Positions 38,797 through 51,577 of a stretch of DNA of 64,000 bases are shown piece after piece (the first letter of the stretch is position 1; each line of letters starts with the position of its first letter). The stretch comes from Paramecium octaurelia (taxonomy: Eukaryota; Ciliophora; Oligohymenophorea; Peniculida; Parameciidae), in NCBI GenBank assembly GCA_905182995.1, contig CAJJDP010000061.1, positions 82,149 through 146,148 of the forward strand. Direction: 5' to 3'. The notes under the pieces are model-generated. The model made no database searches and was not told the DNA's origin. It saw nothing but the letters and a program-made list of their open reading frames with translations. Made by a program: the position numbers and the translations under genes.

Positions 38797-40034
38797 ATGA
38801 ACGAAAATTAATAGTTAAATAGTTTTAGAATTATACCTGCATAATTAGAAGTTGACGGGATTTGTGATTAACTAATATTATAAATTGATTCTGATGTTGA
38901 CAATAATTAGATGTTTTCATTTAAGTGCAATCAATTTGTTAAGGCTTCAAAAAACATAATGAAATATTTGATAGAAAAGGAAAAATCCAATTAAATTCAA
39001 TAAAACATAATGAATAGTTCAAGAGGAAGAGCCTCTATTCTAGCATTAGAAAACAATAAGACGAAAATAAATAATAAGGATAAGAGAAAAAATGGGATTC
39101 AATTATTAAGAGTAAGAGTAAGCATAAATTAGTAAAGGAGAAAAGAGTGCTTAGATTATCAGAAAACTATTTTAATTAAAATGAAGAAGAATTTAAATAA
39201 AGAAATAGAAATAGAATTAGAATTGTTGAATTATAATTTAAGAAAATAGATATTTAATAAATCAGTTTTATCGAAGTATGGGATTACTTAAAATTATCAT
39301 AACATGTAAAGGAGCAATTATAATTTTTAGAGCTTAGTTGCTCTCTATTGAAAAACTAATAGGCTGTTTTACTGTTCATCTTAAAATACACGTTTGATGA
39401 GTGAAAAAAAATTAAGTATTATCTATCTAAACAAGGTTTGTATTATGGCTGACCTCCTTAAATGATAATAATGACTATCATTTTAGAATACTTTATACAA
39501 TATTTTATTAATTGATGGCAACAGATTATTGTTTAAGATATTGATGGCTTTGGAAAATGATTGGATTTTAAGGTACTTATCCAGCGACAGATTTTTGAAA
39601 TACTGGAATTTTGGGGTTATTATAAGCTTAAAAGTAAATGACTGAATGCAGTAATATAAAGCATCAGTAGGAGTATATATATATATAAATTTCGTTTGTT
39701 TAATTAAGGAGCTAGTCAGACACACTCAAATCTTCGCATTTTTGAAGGCTCCAATACCCATAAAGAATATTAGGGCACAACAAATATGGATGGGCATCGC
39801 GAATCGCATTCCATGAAATAGAATGGATTCATATTCCTAATTATAGATCAGAGTGCATGCTGAATCATTCTAGCTTGGTTGGTTGCCTACATTTGCTGAA
39901 GCAAAGTGTAAGTAACTACTATAGACATGATCCTGTACGAGTACAGTCTTAATATTAATACGAATAATTTCAAGCCTTAAATATAAATCGATATTTCAAA
40001 ATAATATGGGTTTATATTAAAATTAATGTCTGAA
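38797..40034 (+). CDS. Unrecognised gene, model uncertain; lies in the duplicated block
   Basis: ATG 38797 opens MNENQQLNSFRIIPAQLEVD and about 180 codons of charged, coiled-coil-like sequence, with candidate introns at about 39100-39120 and 39305-39330. Beyond that no single frame stays open. A stretch near 39750-39900 reads as protein (GWASRIAFHEIEWIHIPNYR, LVGCLHLLKQ) and runs to TGA 40032-40034, overlapping the ATG of the next frame. Several introns or errors must lie between. All but the first 71 bases are repeated at 40347 onward. The short minus-strand ORFs at 39483-39725 and 40962-41204 are antisense shadows. Confidence 0.35.
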
Positions 40035-40345
40035 ATCCAAGAAGTAGCAAATTAAATCAAAGGGAAGCTGAGATACAAAAATGTAATATCTGAATTAACC
40101 CATTAGGAGCATGATTTAATAATATAATCCTTTATGTTGGGAATTTTGCAAGGTAGAAATAAATAGGCTTCATAAGACGTATTTCTATCAAATTTAGAAA
40201 TCATTATGAGCTTGAACTTGCTAATAGACATTAAAGTATACAAACCTGAAAGAGTCTATAAGCTATACAATGATGCATTGAGAGGACCTTTCGATGTATT
40301 GACTTATATTAAGGTTCAAGTTAAACGAACTATGTATTTAATTGG
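38868..40345. repeat. 1,478-bp exact repeat, copy 1
   Basis: Matches 40347-41824 at an offset of 1,479 and ends at the single N at 40346. The copies look identical over their length, including runs of A and T, which argues against an old duplication. Confidence 0.9.
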
Positions 40346-40346
40346 N
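40346..40346. other. Single-N assembly join
   Basis: One ambiguous base separates the two copies of the 1,478-bp repeat and marks a contig join. Confidence 0.9.
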
Positions 40347-41824
40347 TTAACTAATATTATAAATTGATTCTGATGTTGACAATAATTAGATGTTTTCATT
40401 TAAGTGCAATCAATTTGTTAAGGCTTCAAAAAACATAATGAAATATTTGATAGAAAAGGAAAAATCCAATTAAATTCAATAAAACATAATGAATAGTTCA
40501 AGAGGAAGAGCCTCTATTCTAGCATTAGAAAACAATAAGACGAAAATAAATAATAAGGATAAGAGAAAAAATGGGATTCAATTATTAAGAGTAAGAGTAA
40601 GCATAAATTAGTAAAGGAGAAAAGAGTGCTTAGATTATCAGAAAACTATTTTAATTAAAATGAAGAAGAATTTAAATAAAGAAATAGAAATAGAATTAGA
40701 ATTGTTGAATTATAATTTAAGAAAATAGATATTTAATAAATCAGTTTTATCGAAGTATGGGATTACTTAAAATTATCATAACATGTAAAGGAGCAATTAT
40801 AATTTTTAGAGCTTAGTTGCTCTCTATTGAAAAACTAATAGGCTGTTTTACTGTTCATCTTAAAATACACGTTTGATGAGTGAAAAAAAATTAAGTATTA
40901 TCTATCTAAACAAGGTTTGTATTATGGCTGACCTCCTTAAATGATAATAATGACTATCATTTTAGAATACTTTATACAATATTTTATTAATTGATGGCAA
41001 CAGATTATTGTTTAAGATATTGATGGCTTTGGAAAATGATTGGATTTTAAGGTACTTATCCAGCGACAGATTTTTGAAATACTGGAATTTTGGGGTTATT
41101 ATAAGCTTAAAAGTAAATGACTGAATGCAGTAATATAAAGCATCAGTAGGAGTATATATATATATAAATTTCGTTTGTTTAATTAAGGAGCTAGTCAGAC
41201 ACACTCAAATCTTCGCATTTTTGAAGGCTCCAATACCCATAAAGAATATTAGGGCACAACAAATATGGATGGGCATCGCGAATCGCATTCCATGAAATAG
41301 AATGGATTCATATTCCTAATTATAGATCAGAGTGCATGCTGAATCATTCTAGCTTGGTTGGTTGCCTACATTTGCTGAAGCAAAGTGTAAGTAACTACTA
41401 TAGACATGATCCTGTACGAGTACAGTCTTAATATTAATACGAATAATTTCAAGCCTTAAATATAAATCGATATTTCAAAATAATATGGGTTTATATTAAA
41501 ATTAATGTCTGAAATCCAAGAAGTAGCAAATTAAATCAAAGGGAAGCTGAGATACAAAAATGTAATATCTGAATTAACCCATTAGGAGCATGATTTAATA
41601 ATATAATCCTTTATGTTGGGAATTTTGCAAGGTAGAAATAAATAGGCTTCATAAGACGTATTTCTATCAAATTTAGAAATCATTATGAGCTTGAACTTGC
41701 TAATAGACATTAAAGTATACAAACCTGAAAGAGTCTATAAGCTATACAATGATGCATTGAGAGGACCTTTCGATGTATTGACTTATATTAAGGTTCAAGT
41801 TAAACGAACTATGTATTTAATTGG
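40347..41824. repeat. 1,478-bp exact repeat, copy 2
   Basis: Second copy of 38868-40345. It starts inside the gene beginning at 38797 and ends inside the frame at 41505-41840, where unique sequence leads into the ubiquitin ligase gene. Confidence 0.9.
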
Positions 41825-41840
41825 AAAGAGAAGTTTTTGA
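41505..41840 (+). CDS. Unrecognised protein or 5' part of the RBR ligase gene (111 aa)
   Basis: ATG 41505 gives MSEIQEVANQIKGKLRYKN and an open frame to TGA 41838-41840. A truncated copy is at 40027-40345. The composition is coding-like and helical (LEIIMSLNLLIDIKVYKPER). It ends 37 bp before the RBR start. Removing one G at the GG of 41823-41824 would join this frame to an open stretch (EREVFESQNPQED) leading directly into the RBR frame, so this may be the N-terminal part of the ligase separated by a one-base error. No domain recognised. Confidence 0.5.
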
Positions 41841-41877
41841 AAGTCAAAACCCTTAAGAAGACACTCAAATAACATAG

Positions 41878-42929
41878 ATGTTCAAATCAAATAATTAAGC
41901 TTAGATATCTCAAATTTTACCATAGAATTACAACGAAAATCAATAATACTAATCATTCTGGAACATGGAGTCATAGCCTTCTATTTTATTCCAATCCAAA
42001 AGATAATAAGAACCTTATGGGTACAATCAAATATAAAATGCCTCAATGATATATTAATAGATAAAAAACAATAGTGCTGATGAATCAAAAAGCTTTGAAT
42101 TAGCATTGCAATTGCAAAAATAGTAAATAAATTACTAATAATAGATTTGAAGAAGAATAATAATAATTGGAACAGCTTAAATTACAGTAAAATTATGAAG
42201 AAGAGTAATAAATATTGGAAGATGAAAGGAAAAATTAGATTGAATGCAAAATTTGCCTAGATAACATTTAATTTACAGAGATGGCTACTTTATATTGCTC
42301 ACACATTTTTCATTAGAAATGCTTAAATTAATATTGCAAAACATAAATGTCTTCTAGATAATTCCCAATTTTATGTCCATCAGGATGTAAAAAGAACATC
42401 ATCTATTCAGATTTAACTGAAGTATTAGATGATCAATAATTAATGGAATTTCAATAATTAACTTTTAAGACCTATATTGAAAGTCACGGAGATGAAGTAC
42501 ATCCTTATATTATTGTAGTATTCATGGTGTCCAACTCCAGACTGTTAATTTGTTTTTATTGCAGGAGACAATCCTCGATTGGATTGTCCTGTCTGTTAGA
42601 AGTCATATTGCTTAGATTGTAAAATTGAATATCATAATGGATTTTCATGCAAGGAATTTAAAGAAAAAAAGCTAATGGAATCTAAGTTAAAGAATGAAAA
42701 ATATCTTGATGAGAAATTCTTTAGTTTCATTAAAGGAGCCAAGTATAAATAATGTCCCAAATGCAAATTTTGGGTTGAAAAAAGTGAAGGATGCAATCAT
42801 ATGACATGTAGGTGCAAGTTTGAATTTTGTTATGTTTGTGGAGGGGTATATTAGAAATGTGAATGTGTCAAAAATGCTCATGCAAATTGGCCAACTCCTT
42901 TAAATAGATATAGAAGCAGGCGTAGATGA
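41878..42929 (+). CDS. RBR (RING-IBR-RING) E3 ubiquitin ligase
   Basis: After splicing 22-nt introns at 42123-42144 and 42497-42518 the frame is 335 codons. A glutamine-rich N-terminus is followed by RING1 ([31 protein letters not shown]), an IBR domain ([30 protein letters not shown]) and RING2 ([26 protein letters not shown]). In this family RING1 binds the E2, and ubiquitin passes through a thioester on a RING2 cysteine, here most likely the one in GCNHMTC. The C-terminus is a short basic tail (NRYRSRRR) without the extensions seen in Parkin or HHARI. It probably acts in the cytosol. The substrate is unknown. Confidence 0.9.
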
Positions 42930-42997
42930 AAATATATTCATATATATATTTTATAGTCTATTTTTGAATATTATTAATATTAAAAATCAAAGTAAAG

Positions 42998-43678
42998 ATG
43001 GCAGAGGAATAATAACCATTTTCATTTACTCCAGAAGGCGGAAGTGCTACAAATTCAACAAAGGATTACACTGGTAAAGGAATAGCTACGTATATATATT
43101 TTATTTTTGAAACAGTTATCCAAATGGTGACACATATGAAGGTTAATATGTAAATGGAGTTAGAGAAGGAAAGGGGAAATACACATACAATCCATCAGGA
43201 GATAGATATGAAGGTGAATTTTTACAGAATTTAAAGCACGGAATTGGAAGATTGATTTATAATAATAATAAAGGAGAATATTACGGATAGTGGGAGTAGG
43301 GACTGAGACATGGAGAAGGACTTTATACATATGCTAATAAAGATGTGTATTCTGGGTAATGGTCAAGAGGAAAGAAACATGGATAGGGTACTTATGTTTT
43401 TAATGACACTGCCATGAGAGTATTACTTAGTTATTATCGAATAGTTTAGAGGTACTTGGAATAACAATGAGATTGTTGATGGAGAATGGAGTTATCCAAA
43501 TGGAACAGTCTATAGAGGTCCATTTTAACATAATAAGCCAAACGGAGTTGGCAGATTTGAATTTGCTAATAAAAACTAAGTGGAAGGTTATTATACATAG
43601 ACAATTGTTCCAAATGCAAATCCAGATGACACTACCTTAAATATATAATTGGAATGGGTAACAACAAAACATTATTGA
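42998..43678 (+). CDS. MORN-repeat protein, radial spoke head 1-like
   Basis: Two introns (43090-43115 ending CAG, 43420-43444) leave 209 codons. Classical MORN repeats fill residues 30-140: YPNGDTYEGQYVNGVREGKG, DRYEGEFLQNLKHGIG, EYYGQWEQGLRHGEGLYTY, VYSGQWSRGKKHGQGTY. They are followed by FRGTWNNNEIVDGEW and a last repeat VYRGPFQHNKPNGVGRFEF. The order, with one repeat replaced by the NNNEIVDG stretch before the last, resembles radial spoke head protein 1, which sits in the spoke head and helps control axonemal bending. These are true MORN repeats, unlike the MORN_2-like modules in the left part. Other MORN proteins remain possible. Confidence 0.75.
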
Positions 43679-43689
43679 TTTATTAATAA

Positions 43690-44806
43690 TCAAATATTAT
43701 GTTATTATCTAAGTTTGGCTTTCCTTTTTAGGCTTGGAATTAAATCAATTTTTTATTTATTATTATAATTGTTATTATTGTTGTTATTATTATTGTTGTT
43801 GTTATTATTAACTATTTACTTCTTTTGATTCTGTGTATTCCTCTCTTATTTTTTATTTATATCTTATCCTCTATTCTCTTTTTCTTGTTCATATTTATCA
43901 TAGTGATCATTTAATTTTAATTTCATATCCTCTAAATCTTGATTCTTTTTAAAAGATGGGCTTTCAGTTGTCCTTAAAGTCTTTTTTTATTCCTTATTGA
44001 AAGTACCGAATTCAAAATTGCATTATTATTTATCAGGTGTATTCTTTAATTAATCAATCTTTATTGAGTTAAATTTTTTCAATATATCTATCATCATCTT
44101 TATTAATTGCTATATTAGCAATGAGAAATTCTATTTAACTATATCAATCTCTATTGTTTTTATGCTTCCACAATAATTAGAAAACAATGTACTCAATTTT
44201 TCGTGTCCATTGCAAACGTCAAATAATTCTTTATATTATTAAAGCATTTAATCCTAGCTTTATTCTAATAAACTAATACTTATTCCGATAATTAAATCCA
44301 ATCTCTAATCTTCCTACATCTTCACTACTGCTTGATGATGAACTTAAGTTGATTTTCTTTTTACTGCTTTTATTCTTAACGAATATTTTATCAATATTTA
44401 CTTTGACAGATTGCACTCTATTTTGAATACTCTAAATATCCTGTTAAATCTAAGTTAATTATTATCTAATAGTAAAATCTTCTAAATTCTTTCTTTTGTG
44501 AATATGCTACCTATTATCGCTATTTATATTAAAATTACATCTGCATTTAAAATAATCCATTCTGAAATTCTAAATTTTACATCTTCGTAAATAATTCCTT
44601 CTCATTATTACCTGATCTTCCCGTATCATTATCTTCTGTAACAAATTGTTTAATTACTGCCCCTTTAGCCTAATAAAAATATTTGAATCTTTAATTACTC
44701 TTGATGTGCTTAAATTTCCGAATTCTGTTTTTATTTGACGGTCTTCTTGTTTAAGTTATGTATTTGAATAAGAAACATCTTTTAGTCTCAGCTGATGAAA
44801 CTTCAT
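43690..44806 (-). CDS. Unrecognised coiled-coil protein with polyasparagine tract (364 aa)
   Basis: ATG 44806 opens MKFHQLRLKDVSYSNTQLKQ. The frame runs to about 44280, then needs removal of 44258-44279 (GTATTAG...ATAAAG, 22 nt, acceptor AAG) to continue as NQDQMLQQYKELFDVCNG and reach TGA 43692-43690. The middle is coiled coil with a serine run (LSSSSSSSEDV). The C-terminal part has KKTLRTTESPSFKKNQD and a run of about thirteen asparagines. It shares a 36-bp divergent spacer with the C2-like gene at 44843. The function is unknown. Confidence 0.65.
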
Positions 44807-44842
44807 TTATATTAAATTTGAAAATAAAACAATAAAAATTTA

Positions 44843-46158
44843 ATGCCACCTAAGAAGGATAATAAAAAGGAAGTAAAAATACATCTATTTCACATTTAGT
44901 TAGTCTTATCTGAAGATGATGGTACTGGTATCTTAAAAAATATTGTACAATTCAAAATACAATTTCAAGTGGTTACATAAAATATCTAAAACATTGTCAT
45001 TATGTATGAATGGCTAAATGCTAATTCAACAGAAAGATATGACACTGGTCTTATTGACTAATGGAATGTGGTTTCAACTGAACCTTAATAGAATCCTGAT
45101 GATCCACCAATTGTTACTTATTCTTATGAGAAAGTTTTCGATTAAATAAGATTTATTGATTCATTAGCAGAAGTATTATCGAAAAAAAAATTATACATGT
45201 ACTTTGTAAATGCAGATGATATGAAAGTTATGCAAGAATTTTAGTTTGATTATAGTTTAATGCTTAACACTCCAAGTGTATATAATTAAATTAGATTTAG
45301 TTCGAATTTGCCTTCTCCAAAATGAGAATCATGGAAATCTTAGATTTTAAATTCAATATTTAAAGTGATAAGCCCTTGTTGCATGAACAATTAAGAGCCA
45401 AACTTAATCCATTCTAGGTGGAAATAGTATCATGTGAAAACATACCTGTTCAAGCATAAAAATCATATGAATTATGCTATGTTTAATATGAGTTTTATGA
45501 TGGAACAGTTATAAAAACTGATATGTAAGTTTAAATGCAAAACATGTATTTTAATTCTAAACATGTTTTTTTATTGGGAACAATGGACATTGGCAAGCAT
45601 TTTGAGACAAAGCCACTAAAATTTGAGTTACATGATAAAGATGAAGTAGTTCGGAATGACGTTAAAGAAGAATTATAATTATTTGATATTGAAAAATGGT
45701 TATAAATTGAGGAAGAGAAAAACAGACCCCCTGAACCTGATTTCACAGTAGATCCAAAGACGGGCAAAAAGATACCTAAAAAGGAAGTTAAAAAGGATGA
45801 TAAAAAGGAAGTTAAGAAGGAAGTGAAGAAAGATGCAAAAAAAGATAATAAAAAAAAGGAAGTAAAATTAGGAGAACCAATTTTAGAAGAATAACCAAAA
45901 AAATAATATAATAGAAATAATCATGGTGTAGCAATAATGAATTTAGGTGCTTTTATTCATTCCAATGTTAGAGAAGTGGATTTACTAGCTGGAATCGTTC
46001 CAAGAAGAGTTTTTGAAGATACTGAGTCTAATAATTTAGATTTGAATACAACTGCTAGAAAAAACATCCCAAAAGTATTCACAGCCACTAATTATTTGGA
46101 CTTATAGGCCACAATGTTTGTTAAATTTGAAATGTCAAATGCATTAATTAGAAAATGA
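44843..46158 (+). CDS. C2-like ciliary protein, resembling CFAP92/CFAP70 group
   Basis: One intron (45278-45300) leaves 430 codons starting MPPKKDNKKEVKIHLFH. Residues 1-145 form a beta-rich domain. Residues 170-300 contain VEIVSCENIPV, YVQYEFYDGT and KHVFLLGTMDIGKHFE, then LKFELHDKDEVV, the layout of a C2-type sandwich resembling the DUF4550 segment of CFAP92. A KEVKKDDKKEVKKE low-complexity linker follows, then a conserved-looking tail (VPRRVFEDTESNNLDLNTTA). No TPR repeats are present, so CFAP70 itself is less likely. An axonemal role is inferred from that resemblance and from ciliary neighbours. Confidence 0.6.
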
Positions 46159-46191
46159 TATATAATAAATATTATTATTAATTATTAATTA

Positions 46192-48141
<1,950 letters not shown>

Positions 48142-48211
48142 TTTAAATTTTACTTTTTTTTTGAATTTAATTTGTTATTTTTAGTTCGTTATCACTACTA
48201 CATTAATATAT

Positions 48212-48472
48212 ATGTAATCCAATCCGAAAATTACTCCCAATAATCCATTTTACACAGGCACTTATCCTTAGACCATCCTAGTTAAGGATAAGTAATAACC
48301 TTCCAAAACCCGCTATGACAGGTAATCACAACCCATCATAAGAGGCAAGGGCAGACATACAGTTACTTTTAAACCTGATATTCACAAGATCTACACTGTT
48401 GAGAATTGGAAAATATATAACATTGAGAACGATAACCAACCCAATGAAGACAAATGTTGCATCATACTCTGA
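48212..48472 (+). CDS. Small protein with C-terminal CaaX box (86 aa)
   Basis: ATG 48212 to TGA 48470-48472, intronless. The N-terminal half is polar and basic (PFYTGTYPQTILVKDKQQPS, RGKGRHTVTFKPDIHKIY), and the protein ends KCCIIL. CIIL fits a CaaX prenylation box, and terminal leucine usually directs geranylgeranylation, so membrane attachment is likely. There is no GTPase fold and it is far too short for a Rab or Rho. It is divergent from kinesin-13, with about 70 bp between starts. Too short for most ORF finders once glutamine-coding stops are counted, but the composition and ending make it credible. Confidence 0.7.
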
Positions 48473-48624
48473 CTATAATTTATTAATATATATATATAAA
48501 GCAATATTTCTCATCTTAACTTTGATTTCAATTTAGCTTAATACTTTATAAGCTTTCTCCAAACCATTCATTCTTAATCATTATACCTATCTCTTTAAAA
48601 GTTTAAACTCGCTCAAGAACTTAT

Positions 48625-49444
48625 TCATTCCCATATTATGTAATTTTCATTCTCCACTAATTTCTGTAACTGTTTATTCTGATTAAGGAAATTTCTATAA
48701 TTATTTGAACATCCAATAATAACTTATACACCTTTATTACGCAAATTTTATTATATTATCTTTCCTTTTTTTTGCAATGGATCCAATAATTCTAATTAAT
48801 CATAATTCTTTCCATTCATTCTCAACAAATTTTCTATTAAACTCATTTAGCTCTATTTTTTATTATATTGCTCGATCTAATACTACCTGTTTCCACTAAT
48901 AGAATATTAAGTTAGAATTGCTCTTCTGAGATATCCTTACCAAAAAATTACTAATATTCTTGATGCTGATTTTCTTATAAAAATTATCCAATTTCAATTA
49001 TTAGTTCTTTTTTTTATCCCGATCAATTTTATTCCATCACAACTAAGTAGCATGTCAAAAATCTTTACTTCTAATTCATGTTTTTTTTTGATCCTCCAAA
49101 ATTATAATAAACTCATATAAACTCATATTATTTATTCTCTATGCTAGTACTTTTGCATTCCAGTTAATTTATTCATTGTTTATTTGAATTATTTATTATT
49201 TTATGGATACAATATTTGCAGATGTCTAAAATAATTTTCTATACATTTTGATTTTTACAATTTCCCTTACTTTCTAATTGATTACTTAAAACATAGCTTT
49301 ATACTCTTTCATAGTCAATCTACTTTTCAATTCACAAACTTGTTATTCATTGATTATAATTGCGTATAATTTGGAAATGATCCTTTGATTGGCAATCAAA
49401 TTGCATAATTAAATTATAAATAATAATCTAGTTAATTTTTCCAT
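48625..49444 (-). pseudogene. Frameshifted unrecognised coiled-coil gene
   Basis: ATG 49444 opens MEKLTRLLFIIQLCNLIANQ and about 120 codons of helical sequence. The frame then breaks in a run of nine A (49081-49089, minus strand) and again in a run of eight (about 49007-49014). With one A fewer at each, reading continues as HELEVKIFDMLLSCDGIKLI, ELIIEIGQFLQENQHQEYQ and DISEEQFQLNILLVE. A candidate 31-nt intron and a third break follow before the last open piece ends at TGA 48627-48625. The product is unknown. Because two breaks are in homopolymers, it may be a live gene with sequencing errors instead of a pseudogene. Confidence 0.45.
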
Positions 49445-49544
49445 TTTCCAATAGAGATATATTGTTAGAATAATTATCTTAGCAATGTATTCATAATATT
49501 AATATATTAATGTATAAATTGCTTTTAAATTTAATGTGAAATAA

Positions 49545-50022
49545 TCATTATAAAGTTAACTTAGGTTCGTTCATTTCTTTTTGACTAAAATGTAGATAAT
49601 AAAGATAATTACGTCCACTTATTGCCGCAAATAGGATTTTTATTGGCACAGATATATTGAATAATAATTTCCTTTTCATTCTTATCTGTTTTGAGGAAAT
49701 AGATGGCTTCATCATAATTGCATCTGAATAATTAGCATACTTACTTGTTACAAATTACTCTTTTTCTAGGCATAGATGGATCAAGGATTAGTGTATTATC
49801 AGTAATATCAATGGCTTTGGCTGCTTGATAATCCTTTTTAAGCAAAAGTGCATCCTTATTTAATGTCTTATCTATTTTGACTTCGATGATTCCATTGTCT
49901 CCACAGTCTTGATTTCTGCATTTGAATTGTAAGATTTCAGTGTTATCTCCGTCATGATATGGTTTGAGTAGATTCTTGCATCGTGGACAAAATCTCCACC
50001 CATTGTAATTTTTCACTTCCAT
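49545..50022 (-). CDS. RPB9: RNA polymerase II subunit RPB9
   Basis: Two introns (49724-49744 ending CAG, 49585-49612) leave 142 codons. The N-terminal zinc ribbon reads FCPRCKN...FKCRNQDCGD (Cys-x2-Cys pairs at residues 12-15 and about 34-39). The second, TFIIS-like ribbon reads VICNKCNYDEAIYFLKTDK, then YICANKNPICGNKW. Both ribbons with the CxxCxxxEA..F pattern mark RPB9, which helps start-site choice and proofreading. TFIIS itself is longer and RPA12/RPC11 have an acidic DE in the second ribbon, which I do not see. The start is 20 bp from the start of calcineurin A on the other strand. Confidence 0.85.
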
Positions 50023-50041
50023 AATTTAGTTAAAATAATTA

Positions 50042-51555
50042 ATGGATTTATTATAAGACCCTAAAGGGGATAGACAGGTAAATACAATACCAACTCCACC
50101 ACATAAACCATTAAGTGAAGAGTTATTGTTTATAGATGAGAAACCAAATTGGAAATTATTGAGAGAACACCTTTTTAAAGAGGGAAGAATAACAAAAAGT
50201 TAGATTATGAAAATAGTAGAGATGTGCAATTATCATTTAAAAAATGAAGGTAATGTCATTTATGTGGATGACCCTCTTACTCTAGTAGGAGATATTCATG
50301 GGCAATATTACGATTTAATGAAAGTTCTTGAGATGGGAGGTGATCCAGAATAAGGCAAATATGTATGAGTATTTATTTATTTACATGTTTTTTTAGGTGA
50401 TTATGTAGACAGAGGGTCATTTTCAATAGAAGTAGTGGTGTTATTATATGCAATGAAGATCTATTATCCTACAAGAGTGTTTCTTCTTAGAGGGAATCAT
50501 GAATGCAAATAACTAACAAGCTATTTCAATTTTAGAGATGAATGCCTATATAAATATGACCAAGATGTCTATGAAGCCATCATGTCATCATTTGAAAACA
50601 TGCCCTTGGTAGCTTTGATAAACAATAAATTCTTATGTTTACACGGAGGGATATCTCCAGATCTAAAATCGGTACATAAAATAGAATAAAATTTATATAG
50701 TTAGCTGATGTTGAAAGAATTGATAGATTCAGAGAACCACCAAAGGCAGGATTGTTTTGTGATATATTATGGGCTGATCCTGTTGAAAACGAAGAACTTT
50801 ATGATGAAATTCATTATAGAGGCAATGATACTAGAGGTTGCAGCTGGTTTTTCGGAGAAAAGGCTGTCTAACCATTCTTAGACAATAATAAGTTCATTTG
50901 TTTAATAAGAGCTCATGAAGCTTAATTAGAAGGATATAGATTGTACAAATACAATGAAAAAATAAAAGAATTTCCTCAAGTATTAACAATATTTAGTGCT
51001 CCTAATTATTGCGATGTCTATAACAATAAAGCAGCAATTTTAAAATTTGAGAATTGCACTCTTAACATATCTCAATTCGGTTACTCTTAACATCCTTATT
51101 TGTTACCTCACTTTTTAGATATTTTTTCATGGTCAATACCATTTGTTACTGAAAAAGTAACCGAGATGCTTAATTATGTATTATAACCCAGACCAGGTGA
51201 GAAGATTGAAGATTCAGATGATGAAACACCAAATGCTTAAAAAATTATCAAATAATAAACATTGGGACAACCAGCATCAAACAGTCGTCCCTTAGGCAAG
51301 TTACAACAAATAACTTAAAAATAAATTGATATAACCAAATCCAAAATTTCTTTTGTTTCCAAAATGATGAAAATGCAAACAGTACTCAGACAGGAAAGAG
51401 AAAATATCATAAAACTAAAGGGATTATGTCCTGATAAACGTATTCCCAGAGGAGTCCTATTATAAGGAGCAGAAGGAATCAAAGATGCACTAGAACATTT
51501 TAATACAACCAGGGCTGCAGATAGAATCAATGAAAAATGGCCAGAAACTAAATGA
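50042..51555 (+). CDS. Calcineurin A (PP2B catalytic subunit)
   Basis: The frame begins [17 protein letters not shown], matching the family's DRxVxxVPxPP opening. Metal and phosphate ligands are visible in [26 protein letters not shown] and RAHE. The calcineurin-specific [20 protein letters not shown] and the B-subunit-binding helix region ([14 protein letters not shown]) follow. The C-terminal tail ends ADRINEKWP, like the autoinhibitory segment. An intron at 50672-50700 is clear. At 50363-50396 the picture is odd: the only GTA...TAG intron (34 nt) breaks the frame and removes residues before GDYVDRG, while unspliced reading stays in frame but meets TGA 50366-50368. It should act as a Ca2+/calmodulin-dependent phosphatase. 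Full length is about 486 residues. Confidence 0.92.
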
Positions 51556-51577
51556 TTTATCTACATTATATTTAATA

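Noticed and set aside
39483..41204. Identical 80-residue minus-strand ORFs at 39483-39725 and 40962-41204 as a pair of paralogous genes
   Set aside because: They are the same sequence in the two copies of an assembly duplication and lie antisense to a better plus-strand frame.
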